A DNA stretch of 64,000 nt from Myxocyprinus asiaticus (GCF_019703515.2 NC_059368.1:36223831-36287830), one strand, 5' to 3'; positions 1 through 32,300 are shown, numbered from the stretch's first letter. The notes: generated by a model not told the origin, from the sequence alone. A program made the numbers and translations.

Positions 1-614
1 TTTAAGATTTAACAGCAATATTTAAAAACATCATATCTAAAAATACTCTGGGTTAAAGCATAGATCATTTGTGTGGAGAGAGGCAAAAAGAAATCACATT
101 TTCTTTACCTTTAATATCATATCACCAAATCTAAATCTTACAAACAGCTCTTTGAAAAAAAGAATACAAATAATTACCAATAACTTAAATACATAAATTA
201 TTACATCTCTCAAATTTAGAGGTTGAATATGACTGAGAAAACAAATAAAATAAAGTGTGAAAGATAAAACGGAACATATGGGTAGAAAAAATGGTCCAGC
301 AGCCAAACTTTAAAATTGCATGTCATTGCATTACATACACAGGAAAGAATGTCTGACATCTTGTATGAAGAGAAGCTTTGGCACAAACACCAATTAGACG
401 ATGCGGTAAACACACATGCAGAAGGCCTGGCTCTCCAGTCTTTTCATATTGTCTTTATGTTGGTGTCGTGGAGACAGGACAGTGTGTGTACGTGTGTGTG
501 TTATGATGAATGTGTGTTTGGACCTTTCTCACAGCATTGTAGGAATCAGTCAGCCGATCCAAAACACACCGGCACCCTTAACCAAATAGATTATTTTCCA
601 TCTAAACTGCTATT
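1..614 (-). other. slc30a1: probable slc30a1 3' UTR
   Basis: Sequence directly downstream of the stop codon. It has no other gene and only a short TG-rich tract near 480-515. A variant poly(A) hexamer ATTAAA occurs on the minus strand at 116-111, but I see no classical AATAAA. ZnT1 mRNAs usually have a long 3' UTR, so it may continue past the left edge. Confidence 0.5.
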
Positions 615-1525
615 TCACAGCGATGACTCCACTTCCCTGGTGATGATCACAGGCCTGCTTGTGGTCTCCACAGACTCGTTGATGACCTCCAGAGCAGAAG
701 CTGCTCCTGGGACTATTGGGATTTTGGCCTCATTTGGTTTCTTTTGGTCCGGAGCACCATCGGGTTGCTTTACGGTATCAGCGGCGCCGCAGCAGAGCTT
801 TGGTGCACACTGTGTTCGGCAGGACAGCTCGCAAAGCGATGCTCGAGACTCCGAGTTCATTGTGACAAATTCCGGTTGAATGGTCGTGGCATGGATGCCC
901 TCGTCATGGAAAAAGTCCTTGATGCGCTTAGCAACGTCCATATAGGAGGTGGGGTCGTGGCATTTGATGTGTGCTGTGGCAATAATGCGACTGCCCGCCA
1001 GCTGCCAGATGTGCAGCTCATGCACCGCCAACACACCCTCCAGGTCCTGCAGCCGGGCGTTGAGCTGATGCATGTCGATCTGCTTGGGCACGGTTTGCAG
1101 CAGGATCAGCGCAGACTCTTTCAGCAGTGGGTAAGTGGTGTAGAGGAGGATACAGACCATGATGATACAAAGCGTGGGGTCGAGATAAAGCACCCAGCAC
1201 GGCCCTACTTTGGACATCGTGTGGTTAGTTCCTGCACTGCTGATATTCTCAACGGCATCCTGAAGGGTGTAGCTGAACGAGTGGTCTGAGCAATGGTTAC
1301 CAGCACAAGGGTTCTCGCAGACCATGCCAGGTGCGCATGGCTTCCATACGAAGGTGAAAATGAGGGCGTTGACCACCACGATCACAGAGCCAAGAGCATC
1401 ACCCATGACGTGAAGGAAAACACCCCGCATGTTGAGCTGGGAGGCCGAGTCGTGTCCTTGTTCAAGTTCTTCGTACGGAGCGTTCCCGTTAATCTGCAAA
1501 TCAAGGCTGTTGCTAAGACACACCT
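615..1525 (-). CDS. slc30a1: slc30a1 coding exon 2 (last)
   Basis: 911 bp. The acceptor is a pyrimidine-rich tract ending TGCAG before AGGTGTG at 1525. It encodes residues 195-497 (TM5, TM6, C-terminal domain) and stops with TGA at 617-615. An in-frame upstream stretch (1526-1571) is intron read-through, not coding. Confidence 0.95.
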
Positions 1526-4500
1526 CTGCAGGACAGAAAGAAAAGCAAGTGTGACTCATCATGCAAAGCAAAATACATCAACATGATGAAAGTCAAACTT
1601 TAAAGAGTTAATTCACCCAAAAATGAAAATTCTCTCATGATTTACTTACTTTTAAGCCATCCCAGATGTCTATGACTCTCCTTCTTCAACAGAACCGAAA
1701 TGAAGATTTTTATAAGCAGATTTCAGCTCTGTTTGTCCATACAATGCAAGTAAACGGATGCCATGAGACTGCTGGCTGTTTGACGGTCCAAAAGGCATAT
1801 TTAGGCAGCATAAAAATAATCCACACGACTCCAGTCGATCAGTTAATGTCTTCTGAAGCAAACCGATAGGTTGGTGTAAGCAACGAAATGATAACTAAAA
1901 AGTTTTTAAATTGTTGCTTCCGGCCAGCATTGGATCGCTGTTTGAAATGACCTAACTCTCACATGACGTTAGATCCTCTGTTGTGTGCAAAGTGCGCTTT
2001 CCGTCTTCTCGTGTGAACGCGCCATTGGGCTTACGTCACGCGATGCCAATGTGATGAGTTGACTGCTGGCAGGAAGTGATTTTTAAAGTTAATTAAGTTT
2101 TAATTATCAACTTATTTTTTACACAACCGCTGAAATGTGCTTATAAAGATTTTCATTTCTTTCTGCTGAAGAAAGAAAGTCATACACATCTGGGATTGCT
2201 TAAAAGGTAAGTAAATCATAAGAGAATTTAGATTTTTGGATGAACTATCCCTTTACCCTTGTCCATTGAATCTGGTAATTCAACCTTACTACAAAATAGC
2301 AAATCCCTTTGTTTTAAAATACATTAACAAACAAAGCAATAGAACACACAAAAATAAAACTTCGGTAGTGTTCCCACCCTTTCTGACTAATGAAATTCCA
2401 TAACTTTCAGTCATTTGTAATTTTTGGAAACCGATTTTTAAAAATCATGTTGATTCAGATGGTATACTTCGTTTTTGTGCGTTACGGATCGGATTGCGAT
2501 GTCTTGCAAAGTATACTTTTCTGAACTAATACAAATGCACTTGACGCATGCCTACTACAACTGCTTTGTGATACTCTTTTAGTAAAGATGCGCATAGACG
2601 AGGACAGTCCGCATGTTGATAAAATCTGGGCCATGCACAGACTGTGCCGATGATGAAACTTGCGTCACGCATACAGTACTGTGGGTGGAGCAATCAACAT
2701 GGACAACCAAAGTATAATTTGGTCTTAACTGGAGAAAAAAAAAAAAAAAAAAAAAACACTACTCAAAAGGAGGATTCATTCACAAACTGGATTTAACTAT
2801 TGCTTGCGACAACTTCTACTCAAACTCTAAAAGCTCAGAAAGATTCAGAAAGCTGTTTTGAAAACAAAGTTTATTCCCGTTTGGTGACGCAGAAATCACA
2901 CATTTCAGATTAACCAATGTACCGTATATTTGAATGTGTATTTTCAGCACTGAAAATGTCTATAGGCGATATCACATTTGTTGTAACTTGTACTCTGAAT
3001 TACTAAGTTATTTGCATATTTTATTTTTTTCTGGTTGAATTGTTTATTATTTAATTTTACTTTCAAGGAATAGTTCACCTGAAAATTTAAATTCTCTCAT
3101 ATTTTTCTCACCCTCCTGCTATCACAGATGTGAATGACTTTCTTTCATCTTTCGAACACAAATGAAGATTTTTAGAAGAATTTCTCAGCTCTTTTGGTCC
3201 AAACAATTCAAGTGAATGGGTGCCAAAATTTTGAAGCACCAAAATTCATAAAGTCAATGGGGTTGCGCGGTTTACTGGTACTAAAGGAGCATTGCGATAC
3301 CAGAATAATTCAAAAGGTATGATATCATTTTGTTGCTAATTTCGGTCACGTATTACAGTATGCTGTCATTAGTAAAATTATATGTGACAATTTTGAGATG
3401 AAATCAATGACAATTTGAAAATAAAATAAAAGTCCTCTGGATATGGCCAAGTGTGATCATTAAACAGCAGAAGGATGTAATTTAATAGATTTTTTTTCAT
3501 TAATGTTTTCATTAATACTGTGAAGCTCTGTTGAGCAGCCTTTTGTTTTACCAAAAATAAAATTGCATTTAATATATATATAACACACACACATTATTAT
3601 ATTTGTATTTGATTTAACACCATTTGATCATAATGTTTAATTAAAACATGGAATCCAGAAAAATTAACAGGAAACGCATAGTTTGTATCAGTGAGACTTT
3701 ATGCATTTCTTTTAATCAAGTCGTTTTCTGTGCAATTTAATCAAATATTTGAGTCTTTATTTGTTGATTATAGTATCGATTTAGTATCAATACTGAGGTA
3801 CCAGCGCTGTTATCGTAGCAAAGCTAAAATTTTGGTATCGGAGCAACCCTAAAAGGCAACATAAAAGTACTTCAGAAGACTCTGGTGGTTAAATTAATAT
3901 ATTCTGAAGGGATATGATAGGTGTGGGTGAGAAACGGATCGATATTTATGTCCTTTTATCCTATACATTTTTCTCCCTGCTCAAACAATCTCCACTTTCA
4001 CTTTCTCCTGTTTTTGGTGATTCACACTCATGCATATTGCTACCTACTGGGCAGGGAGGAGAATTTATAATAACAAATGACTTAAATATTGGTCTGTTCC
4101 TCACCCACACCTTTCATATTGTGTCTGAACACATGGATATAACCACTGGAGTTGTCTGGATTACTTTTATGCTGCCTTTATGTGGATTTTGGAGCTTCAA
4201 TATATTGGCACCCATTCACTTGCATTGTATGGACCTACAGAGCTGAAATATTATTCTAAAATAATTTTAATTCGTGTTCTGCAGAAGAAAGTCATACACA
4301 TCTGGGATGGCATGAGGGTGAGTAAATGATGAGATCATTTTCATTTTTGGGTGAACTATTCCTTCAAGTATTGTTTTGGGATTTTGTTACAGATGAATTC
4401 AAATTATAGTTGTGGAAAAATGCACTAATGGAAAAACCCAATAAACAATTTGTATATATGCACACGTTTTGTTATCTCCCAAATTTAAATAGGCACATAT

Positions 4501-6192
4501 TCAAATTGCACAAGTAATATTTGAGAGCTACAGCAGAGGGGAAGTATTTTCCCAGAATAGTGTCCTATGAACTACTCATTAGGCACTTTTCTGTCATTTT
4601 TAGTGCTTGACATCCCCTGCTGCCCATTCACTTTCATTGTACTAAAAAAAAAAAAGAACGTCAGCATCCAGCCTAACATCTCTTTGTGTGGTTTATGGAA
4701 GGAAAAAATCCTACAGGTTTGATGCAACACAAGTTGAACTCCATCATAAATGCTGACTGACCTAGGCCACCTATGTACCATTTTTCACAGAACAGCTCTC
4801 AGTACTAACATGTCAAATACACAGAAGTCTCTGAGGCTGTGGCTACTATTCCAGACTTTGTCCATAATATAACAGATCTATAGCAAGTTGATCATTGACG
4901 CCTGGGGTGATGTAACCCATCTGTTCATGTCTCATCTGGGCTGTCTTGTACAGACAAGGCCTTGTGTGAAATTCCTCTAGATAAGCACAGTGGCTGGCTG
5001 CTTTAACTTGTATTCATAACAATCTGTATTTTTCCTCACTCTATCAGACAAAACCTGATAAAAGGAAAGAAAGTGTTTGCACATAATATATATATATTTA
5101 TTATGTGACGATAGACTTCTAAGAAATTAATTGTCAGCTGACCACAGACAACACTGGTTAGACTGAAGGTATTATTTGATGGTTGTTAATTCGGGTCAAA
5201 TTATAAATTATGGTATGTCATAACATTTCTATTGGTTTTCAGTCTCTTGCAGTCATTTCCATTTATTTTTTTGATGACAATACCAGTTAATCAGTTTGAC
5301 TGTAGTAACACTGGCTGTTGTGGCTAACGGTAACCATGGTTACCACAGTACAACAGTGTCAGGACCTGTTTTTAAAACATGTCCAACGAGAAGCAAAAGT
5401 CCTCTTAGGACAGATTTGCACACGTTTAGCAACATCCGGTGCGCAAAGAGTAGAGACATCCGCACCATCACCACATATTTAATTCAAATAACACACTTAA
5501 TCGCGTGTGATATCATCAAATCTATTAAGGATGACGAACTAAATATTTCTATTATGAATCAGTCGTCTTCGGTTTCAGAAAATGGTCTTAAACGAATAAA
5601 TACATTTACCAGCTCTCCTCCGGTCCGGATTAACGCCGTTCGGGCTGCTATTGTGATTCCCGACCAGGTTGTTGGTCTCTTCCCCAGCGGACCTGCTGTC
5701 CTCCAGCGTCTTCTTGTGTTTTTTGTGTCCCCCGTGGCTATGGCCGTGTCCTCCGTGGGAATGGCCGTGTCCACCGCCTCCAGCGTGCCCGTGGAAGAGA
5801 CAGAGCCCGAACAGGTTGACTACCAGCCCCGCGGCGCCCACCCCGATCACCACCCAGGGCTTCTCAATCTCATGCGGCTCCGTGAAGCGCTCGATGGCCT
5901 CCAGGATGATGGTGAAGCAGAGCGCGGTGAGGAACACGGCGTTGACCAGCGCGCCCATCACCTCGGCCCGGATCCAGCCGAACGTGTTCTTGTTGGTGGA
6001 TTGGGTCTGCTCGGCGAAGCGTACCGCCACCAGAGCCACGACCAGCGCGATCACGTCCGATAACATATGAAAAGAGTCCGACAGCATCGCTAGCGACGAC
6101 GTGAGCCGGCTCACCACGACCTCCACGATAAAGAACCCGAAGGTGAGCGACAGCATGCACAGCAGACGGACCCGGTTCGGCGCGCAGGCCAT
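615..6192 (-). CDS. slc30a1: slc30a1 (ZnT1 zinc exporter), complete, two coding exons
   Basis: CDS is complement(615..1525, 5610..6192), 497 residues. This is a cation diffusion facilitator that exports cytosolic Zn2+ across the plasma membrane, probably as a proton-coupled homodimer. The reading frame matches vertebrate ZnT1 along its length: TM1 at about residues 10-30, the TM2 zinc-site pair H42/D46 in SFHMLSD, the conserved segment FGWIRAEVMGALVNA, a His-rich loop at 134-161 (HGHSHGGHGHSHGG), the TM5 pair H233/D237 in FLHVMGD, the GPCWVLYLDPTLC segment, a cytosolic C-terminal domain with HELHIWQLAGSRIIATAHIKC, a Cys-rich RTQCAPKLCC stretch, and a terminal ESSL like human. I chose the ATG at 6192 (MACAPNR) because homology begins there; the frame is open eight codons further upstream but with no ATG. 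The intron phase is 1 and closes as GAG (Glu195). Teleosts can carry a and b paralogues, which I cannot separate here. Confidence 0.97.
1601..2255. repeat. foldback MITE, GTTCACCCAAAAATGAAA family, in slc30a1 intron
   Basis: The left end reads GTTAATTCACCCAAAAATGA and the right end TTTTTGGATGAACTATCC, which are inverted. The arms carry the family's other landmarks (CCATCCCAGATGT; GAAAGTCATACACATCTGGG). The middle (about 1880-2090) is unrelated to the other copies and may be a further insertion. Confidence 0.85.
2256..3064. other. slc30a1 intron sequence without a gene
   Basis: Apart from the short TIR element at 2460-2722 and a poly(A) run near 2734-2756, nothing is recognised. Confidence 0.6.
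2460..2722. repeat. short TIR element (GGTATACTT family)
   Basis: Starts GGTATACTTCG and ends with CAAAGTATAATTTGG. The interior CTGCTTTGTGATACTCTTTTAGTAAA recurs near 44910-44935, and the termini resemble those at 25148 and 26406. I infer a PIF/Harbinger-like MITE; no transposase is visible. Confidence 0.5.
3065..4367. repeat. foldback MITE interrupted by a second repeat
   Basis: The left end is AAGGAATAGTTCACC and the right end GGTGAACTATTCCTT. The two halves are separated by a ~590-bp block (about 3262-3853) that belongs to another family, also found at 7690-8875 and ending GGTATCGGAGCAACCCTA in both copies. Order of events: the MITE came first, then the inner element. Confidence 0.8.
4368..5609. 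other. slc30a1 intron, 3'-proximal to exon 1
   Basis: A degraded MITE fragment around 4572-4790 (CCCATTCACTTTCATTGTA landmark) and a small palindrome GGTAACCATGGTTACC at 5330-5345. Otherwise unremarkable AT-rich intron. Confidence 0.5.
5610..6192 (-). CDS. slc30a1: slc30a1 coding exon 1
   Basis: 583 bp encoding residues 1-194 plus one base: TM1-TM4 and the His-rich cytosolic loop. The donor reads G|GTAAAT with GT at 5609-5608. The exon is strongly GC-rich compared with the AT-rich surroundings, which gives long spurious open frames on the other strand. Confidence 0.95.
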
Positions 6193-6348
6193 GATTCCAG
6201 CGTAAAGCGAGCACAAAACAATGAAGCTTTATCTAAACACCGTTCTCCGTGGGTTAAAATCTCATGTCTGGACACGTTCCGACCGACAGACTGTAAGCGA
6301 TGCGTTGATTCGGGTTAAATGAGCACTGGGCACCGGAGATCAGTCCGG

Positions 6349-6457
6349 TTATACTGCCCCGCGACTGTAGACGGATGAAACTTTGCACCCGGACCGGCGA
6401 ACTTTCCACACGGAACTCGCTCGGCGTCAGGCCACGCCCCTCCTCGACCGTGATTGG
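6349..6457 (-). promoter_or_regulatory. slc30a1: slc30a1 proximal promoter (MRE, GC box, CCAAT, TATA-like)
   Basis: Reading toward the gene on the minus strand: CCAAT (complement of 6453-6457), a GC/GT box (CCACGCCCC on the plus strand, 6432-6440), a metal response element at 6384-6395, and TATAA at 6353-6349, about 157 bp before the ATG. The order and spacing suit a start site near 6320, which is inferred. ZnT1 genes are induced by zinc through MTF-1 binding to MREs in other vertebrates. Confidence 0.6.
6384..6395 (+). promoter_or_regulatory. metal response element (MTF-1 site)
   Basis: TGCACCCGGACC matches the extended MRE consensus TGCRCNCGGCCC at 11 of 12 positions and the core TGCRCNC perfectly. 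It lies 192 bp upstream of the slc30a1 ATG. Confidence 0.65.
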
Positions 6458-6644
6458 TTGAGAGTTAGGGATCGAGGAAAACTCCATCCCTTTCAAGAAA
6501 AGAACAGAACTATTTGTTTGGTTTTTTCCAGCATCTTCTTTAACACTGACAGCAGTTTGTTTTCGAACTTGTACTGAAATTTATTCCACGGTTTTTTTAT
6601 GATGATGAAAAAAAAAACTCCCAAAGGGCCAACACTATAACTTC

Positions 6645-6936
6645 TTTATTCCAAAGAAACAATGAATCTATATAAAAAATAAACAAGTCTCCGTAATAAA
6701 CTTTTATAAAATGGCAAGAATATTAGCTCATTATCATTTAATAAAATCGTCTGGTATGATTCCCATCTCAAATGCATTAAATGATAATCGTTAGCCTTAC
6801 ACTTTTGCCGCTATACTGTACAAATGCTGTTGCAAATAAATTAAAGTGTTCTAATGTACACTGCTAAAAAGCCTCTTCACTTGATTGACAGCATCAGTGT
6901 TTTCAGTAGTAAAATGCACTGGTTAGATGCAATGGG
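6645..6936 (-). other. nek2: nek2 3' UTR with poly(A) signal
   Basis: A canonical AATAAA lies on the minus strand at 6650-6645, 287 bp after the stop, followed by a T-rich stretch. This would place the nek2 3' end only about 450 bp upstream of the slc30a1 ATG. Confidence 0.45.
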
Positions 6937-27075
<20,139 letters not shown>

Positions 27076-27323
27076 CATGCATGCAGCAATAGACTTCAGA
27101 CAAACACAACACAGCTCAATTATTAAAACATGTAGGCTACACAGTACACAAACATCCGCAACAGGGTCCATACATGTAGTTTCACTTACCTTAACTCACT
27201 ACTGCAGTTTGGACTTTACTTCGGTTGTCTGGTATAGTTTTAAGTTCACTTGGAGTTTTAGGGGTTTTCGATTTAAAAACGCTTTACTTTTTCATGCTAG
27301 TGTTGAGAAACAAGCAAGCCGAT

Positions 27324-27390
27324 TTCAAACGTGCACACATACTCTGCATTCTGATTGGCTGGGATCGCTTGCTGGCGATGATCTCATTGG
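27324..27390 (-). promoter_or_regulatory. nek2: nek2 promoter: paired CCAAT boxes and CHR
   Basis: On the minus strand, CCAAT occurs at 27390-27386 and again at 27358-27354, exactly 32 bp apart, followed by TTTGAA (CHR consensus) at 27329-27324. Spaced NF-Y sites upstream of a CHR are the known architecture of G2/M genes controlled by DREAM/MMB; human NEK2 is such a gene. I see no clear CDE. A strong donor (AAG|GTAAGT at 27190/27189) and an acceptor before 27093 suggest a ~96-bp intron in the 5' UTR, which is unproven. Confidence 0.55.
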
Positions 27391-27831
27391 TCCATGTAAG
27401 GACACAGTTTGCACGTTGCCAAGCGCTAAAGAACCGCGAGACAGCCCGGGAACAGCAGGACAGTTTTTCTTAAAGGCACAGACCCACATTTCAACCGGCG
27501 CAAACCACACAATTTTAACCTTAAGGCTTTAAATAGAAATTATCATCACTTTCAAATGCTGTTTATTGAACAACTTTCCTCATTCGAGTATGAGTATTCT
27601 GACGCAGTTTCAAATGTGATTATTAAAAGAATTACTCAACTTAAACTTTCAGTCTGCACACTAACCTCTGCACCCATTACTTTGTTTTTGTTGTCTTTTT
27701 TTAAACGTACATGCTGCACATTGACTGGTCGTCCACTTGGTGGCAGCAGCGGGGTTGTCGTCAGGTGTGGGTGTGGCAGGGGCAAAGTTCACATAAAAAA
27801 ATCTTTCCCTCGTTTTATATTTATTTCTTTT

Positions 27832-27833
<2 letters not shown>

Positions 27834-27888
<55 letters not shown>
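27834..27888. repeat. (TA)n microsatellite
   Basis: About 27 TA units, ending exactly where a Tc1 fragment begins. Confidence 0.95.
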
Positions 27889-27891
<3 letters not shown>

Positions 27892-28363
27892 TTTTTTTGG
27901 CAATTTCAAGCATCATACAGCCTTTATTCCTCAAAACAATGATTGACTGACGAGTTTCTAGAGAAAACTGTTCTGTTTTTGCCATTTTTGACCTAATATT
28001 GACCTTAAGACATACCAATCTATTGCATACTGTGGCAACTAAAAAACAAACACAAAGACAATGTTAAGCTTTATTTAACTAACCAAATAGCTTTCAGCTG
28101 TCTTTGATATAATGGCAAGTGATGTTCTAGTACCAAATTAGCAATTTAGCATGATTACTCAAGGATAAGATGTTGGAGTGATGGCTGCTGTCTAGATCTG
28201 ATCAAAAATGACTTTTCAAATAGTGATGCTGCTGTTTTTTTACACCAGTAATGTCCTGACTATACTTTGTAATCAGTTGAATGCCACTTTGGAGAATTAA
28301 AGTACCAATTTCCTTCCGAAACAGCAAAATCTGTACATTATTCCAAACTTTTGGCTGCCAGTG
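27889..28363 (-). mobile_element. half copy of the 11082-12288 Tc1 family
   Basis: Reverse orientation: the right terminus is CTTTTGGCTGCCAGTG then TA. The minus-strand frame MAKTEQFSLETRQSIIVLRN near 27985 matches MAKKKQLSLETHQSIIVLRN of the copy at 11478. The other half is replaced by the TA microsatellite. Confidence 0.85.
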
Positions 28364-28373
28364 TATGCATGCA

Positions 28374-28377
28374 CGTA

Positions 28378-28458
<81 letters not shown>

Positions 28459-28480
28459 TACACACACACACACAATATGC
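28374..28480. repeat. compound GT/TA/CA microsatellite
   Basis: Runs of GTGT, then TATA, then CACA, forming an imperfect hairpin. Confidence 0.9.
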
Positions 28481-28652
28481 AGTTAGCTGTTTGTTCGGAG
28501 TCCATTTATTTACTTACAAACCTGCATAATATTTATTAAACATACTATATCTCATACACATGGAATTCTCTAATGGGTGCAACATGAGAGAATACAGCTT
28601 TAATAGGATCTGCGAACCAATTCTTTATTAGGGTTCAATACATTTGTAGACG

Positions 28653-29156
28653 AACCCGGAAGGCTAATTCGCCACTGGTTCCCTCTGGATTTTCCTATGG
28701 ATTTTAATGTCAGTTTTGGATTTAAGAGAAAAATAAAGTCTGTGGTAAACATTACTTGAAAACGTTTGGCTGTTTTGTACTAGAACATACCCCAAACGTG
28801 AATTTTAAAGCCGCCGTGTGTTTTACAAAATGTACGTTGCGAACAGGTTGATAAATAAGGACTACAACTACCACAAGCATGTGAGTGGGCATGCCAGACG
28901 AAACGGAAAACAGCTGCAGTCCTCAATTAGCAACTTGTTAGCAATATACTTTTTAAAACAAACAACAGCTTCAAAATTCACGTTTGAGAAATTAGGTAAA
29001 TTCGTGTAATTTATGTTGTAGAACAAAACGTCAACGTGTCCTTAATGTTTACCACAGACCTTATTTTACTCATAAATCCAAAACTGCACTCAAAACCCAT
29101 AGGAAAATCCCGAGGAAACACATGGCTAGAAAATGGTAATTCTCTTCCGGGTTTTT
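28653..29156. repeat. foldback element, CCCGGAAG ends
   Basis: Left ACCCGGAAGGCTAATTC and right GGTAATTCTCTTCCGGGT are inverted. Inner arms GGATTTTCCTATGG / CCATAGGAAAATCC-like and GTCTGTGGTAAACATTA / TAATGTTTACCACAGAC pair. Lies between nek2 and lpgat1. Confidence 0.8.
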
Positions 29157-29399
29157 TGACTACAACCTGAAAAGCTCCACAGATGATAACTTAAAGTGAA
29201 AGGTGCCTGAAGTTATTCTGTTGTAGCAAGTGTATTGAGCTTCTTGTGTAAGACAAAAAAGTTATTTTAAAAACCACATCAAAGGACGGTTTTATTCCGC
29301 TTGTGTTCCATCCTGACCAGGAGCGTTCCAAAAGGTGGCCGCCGAGTGGACTGACGTGCCTTCAAAGGGACTAATACACATAAATAAACACAACAATTA

Positions 29400-32300
29400 G
29401 GCCCATATAAAACTTTAATGAAATCCTAAAATAATTCATTAAAAACATTTGTTTGCTCATTCCTCTTTCAATAACAGGGCTGAATGGTTCTGCTAGAATC
29501 TAGCAGTTTGATGGATACAGTCTCTGTGTAAACACTGAGAAAATAGAATATGATTATCTTCCTGCCATGCAGTAAAACGGGTCCAAAGGATGTTACTCCC
29601 TGGGTGTCAGAATTTTACATTTTAAAGTTAAAAACTGTCATAAGATTTTAATTATCAGACACATTTGAGAAGGACAAGATCATTTGATGTGTTTAAAACT
29701 AGGTACTTCTCACGCTCTGATAATTTTGTTAGATAATACGTCATCTAATCATTACTACACCAAAGAACATGGGGTTTGTTTTTATTGCTTAAAAAAAGTA
29801 CTAGGTCACCATCAGTTTGTAGCCTATTAGTGCAAAGTGCCAATTTTAGCCATACCTCTGCATAAACAAAAGCAGCTTAAGTACATTTTAATTTTACTGA
29901 GCAAAAGAGCCAAAATTCTGATCCAGGATAGACTGATGATTGCAGCCCAATGAACAAATGCAACAGCAATATATGTTTCAGATCAATAAAACTCAGAGAA
30001 GAGTCTGTGGGTCACTGCTGCGCATGATTTTTATTCCAGCACAATTAATTTGTGTTTGTAAAATGGCTGGGTAGCTAGGAAGAGAAACAGGAGTACAAAA
30101 TGAAAATTATGGACCACTCTATCGTAATTTGGTTAAATTGCTAATATACAGATATATCTCACACTGTTTTTTAAACATAAAACCATATTTAAGAAAACAA
30201 ATTTACGTCTCCATCCGACAAACAGCGAGAATGAAATGAGGAACCCAATGCATCTCACATTGGAAGAAGTTAGTGGTGACGTAGCCTGCTCTGAATGCAG
30301 TCCGCATCTAACTTGGCTTTAGTCTTCTGGCATCATTCACATTTCAATCTGGCAAGCTACGAAAAACAAAGTTCACTTTCACAGATGACATGGCTTAGGT
30401 TGAATGGGGGATGGGGCAATTTCTGCATCTACAAACATCTAATTTGTACATCGAAATATTGCCACAACATGGGTATTTTATTTTTGAGTACGTTATTGCT
30501 GGACCACGCCTATATTCCCTTTCAACATAAGGAGCACACAAAAATGATGCAATCATGGCATTCTCCCCATCAACAAACACAGACAGATCCAATTTCACAC
30601 ATGACAAACATTAGGCTTTCAACAATTTTGTCTCAAGCTTGAGGAAAATGTTTCCTTTTAGCTTGAGCTCGGATCCATTTTTCTCAAGATCGTCTAAAGC
30701 TAGTCTCAAATATTTTGTGCCTATACACAACATTTCATCTACATCTCTGATCCTTCTGTTCAAGAATGGGTTATGGCTGATATAAATAGACAAACAGCTC
30801 TTAAAGGAATCGTTCACCTCAAAATGAAAATGCTCTCATTATTTGCACACCCTCATGCCATCCCAGATGTGTCTGACTTACTTTCTTCTGCAGAACACAA
30901 ATGAAGATTTTTAGCAGAATATTTCAGCTACGTTGGTCCATTTAATGCAAGTGAATGGTGACCAGAACTTTAAAGCTCCAAAAAGCACATAAATGCAGTA
31001 TAAAAGTAATCAAAATGACTCCAGTGGTTTAAGCCAAGTCTTCAGAAGCGATATGATAGGTGTGGGTGAGAAAAAGATCAATATTTAAGTCCTTTTTTTA
31101 CTATAAATCTCCACTTCCAAACAGCCCTCCTAAGCGCACTTCTTTTGTTTTTGGAGAGTTGCATTCTTCGTGGATATCGCCACCTACTGGACAGGGAGGA
31201 TAATTTATATTAAATATAATACTGATCTGTTTCTCACCCACATGTAATATGTTGCTTAAGAAGACATGGATTAAACCAGTGGAGTCTTATGGATTAATTT
31301 CATGCTGCCTTTGTGCTTTTTTGGGGCTTCAAAGATCTGGCCACCATTCACTTGCATTATATGGACCTACAGAGCGGAGATATTCTTCTAAAAATCTTCA
31401 TTTGTGTTCTACAGCAGAAAAAAGTCATACTCGTCTGGGATAGCATGAGGGTGAGTAAATGAGGAAATTTCATTTTTGAGTGTACTATTCCTTTAAAGGA
31501 ATATTTTGTCCAAAAATGACCACTGACATTCAATGTATGGAAAAAAGATGCAATGAAAGTGAATGGTGACTTAAAAGGCTGTCAATCGGCATCTCCTTTT
31601 TTGTTCCACAGAAGAAAGTCAATGAGACTCACAAGACGCAACTGAGACGTTATTTCTCAAAATTGTGACCATAATCCATCCTTGATTTTGTCCGGCAGCA
31701 GTTATGAAACATTGTTTCATTTGATGAATCAAAATGAGCGCATGTGATCACCCCAGAGGAGCGCAAATGGCAGCCGAGACGACGCTCAGATACCGAGAGC
31801 AACTTCAGCACCTGCCGGGACAGATGCTCCATCTGCATTTTCCGCTTTCTTGAACATTGATGATATTTCAAAACTAAAAATGCTGAAACGGACTCTATGA
31901 AGGGCTGCAGTTACAGCTCAGACTCCTTTCTGTACAGGATTAAACACCCCATGACAAAAAAAAAAAAGGAACAAAAATGAAATCTCAACTAGTAAACAGA
32001 TATTCGCTGACATTGATATAACATGAAAGCTACCAGACATTATGAGCATCTAAAAATTATAAAGGAAATGGGCAGTCACACACAATCACACAGGCAGGTT
32101 ATGCTGTCACATTTACAGAAATGAGACAAAAAAATAAACAAAATTAAAAATCCTTTTAAGGACAATGAACAAACAAGTTCATTCAGTAGAATGTCTGCCC
32201 CCTCTTTGACCCCTAGATATAAGCATATGGCTTAAATATTTGTAAAACTTTGAGTTGAGGGGTATTTGTCCTATTGAATCGGTTGTGTGGCAGTTGTGTG

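Noticed and set aside
316..1586. Plus-strand open frames over 316-879, 744-1289 and 1293-1586
   Set aside because: They lie opposite slc30a1 exon 2 or its UTR and have no domain; the GC-rich coding strand produces them.
5296..6070. Plus-strand 255- and 133-codon frames
   Set aside because: Antisense to slc30a1 exon 1; His- and Pro-rich mirror of the coding sequence.
6193..6216. Upstream extension of slc30a1 to a TTG
   Set aside because: Homology begins at MACAPNR; the extension has no ATG and is probably 5' UTR.
27079..27171. In-frame extension of nek2 exon 1 starting MDPVADV
   Set aside because: No similarity to Nek2 upstream of MPSK, and a probable 5' UTR intron lies there.
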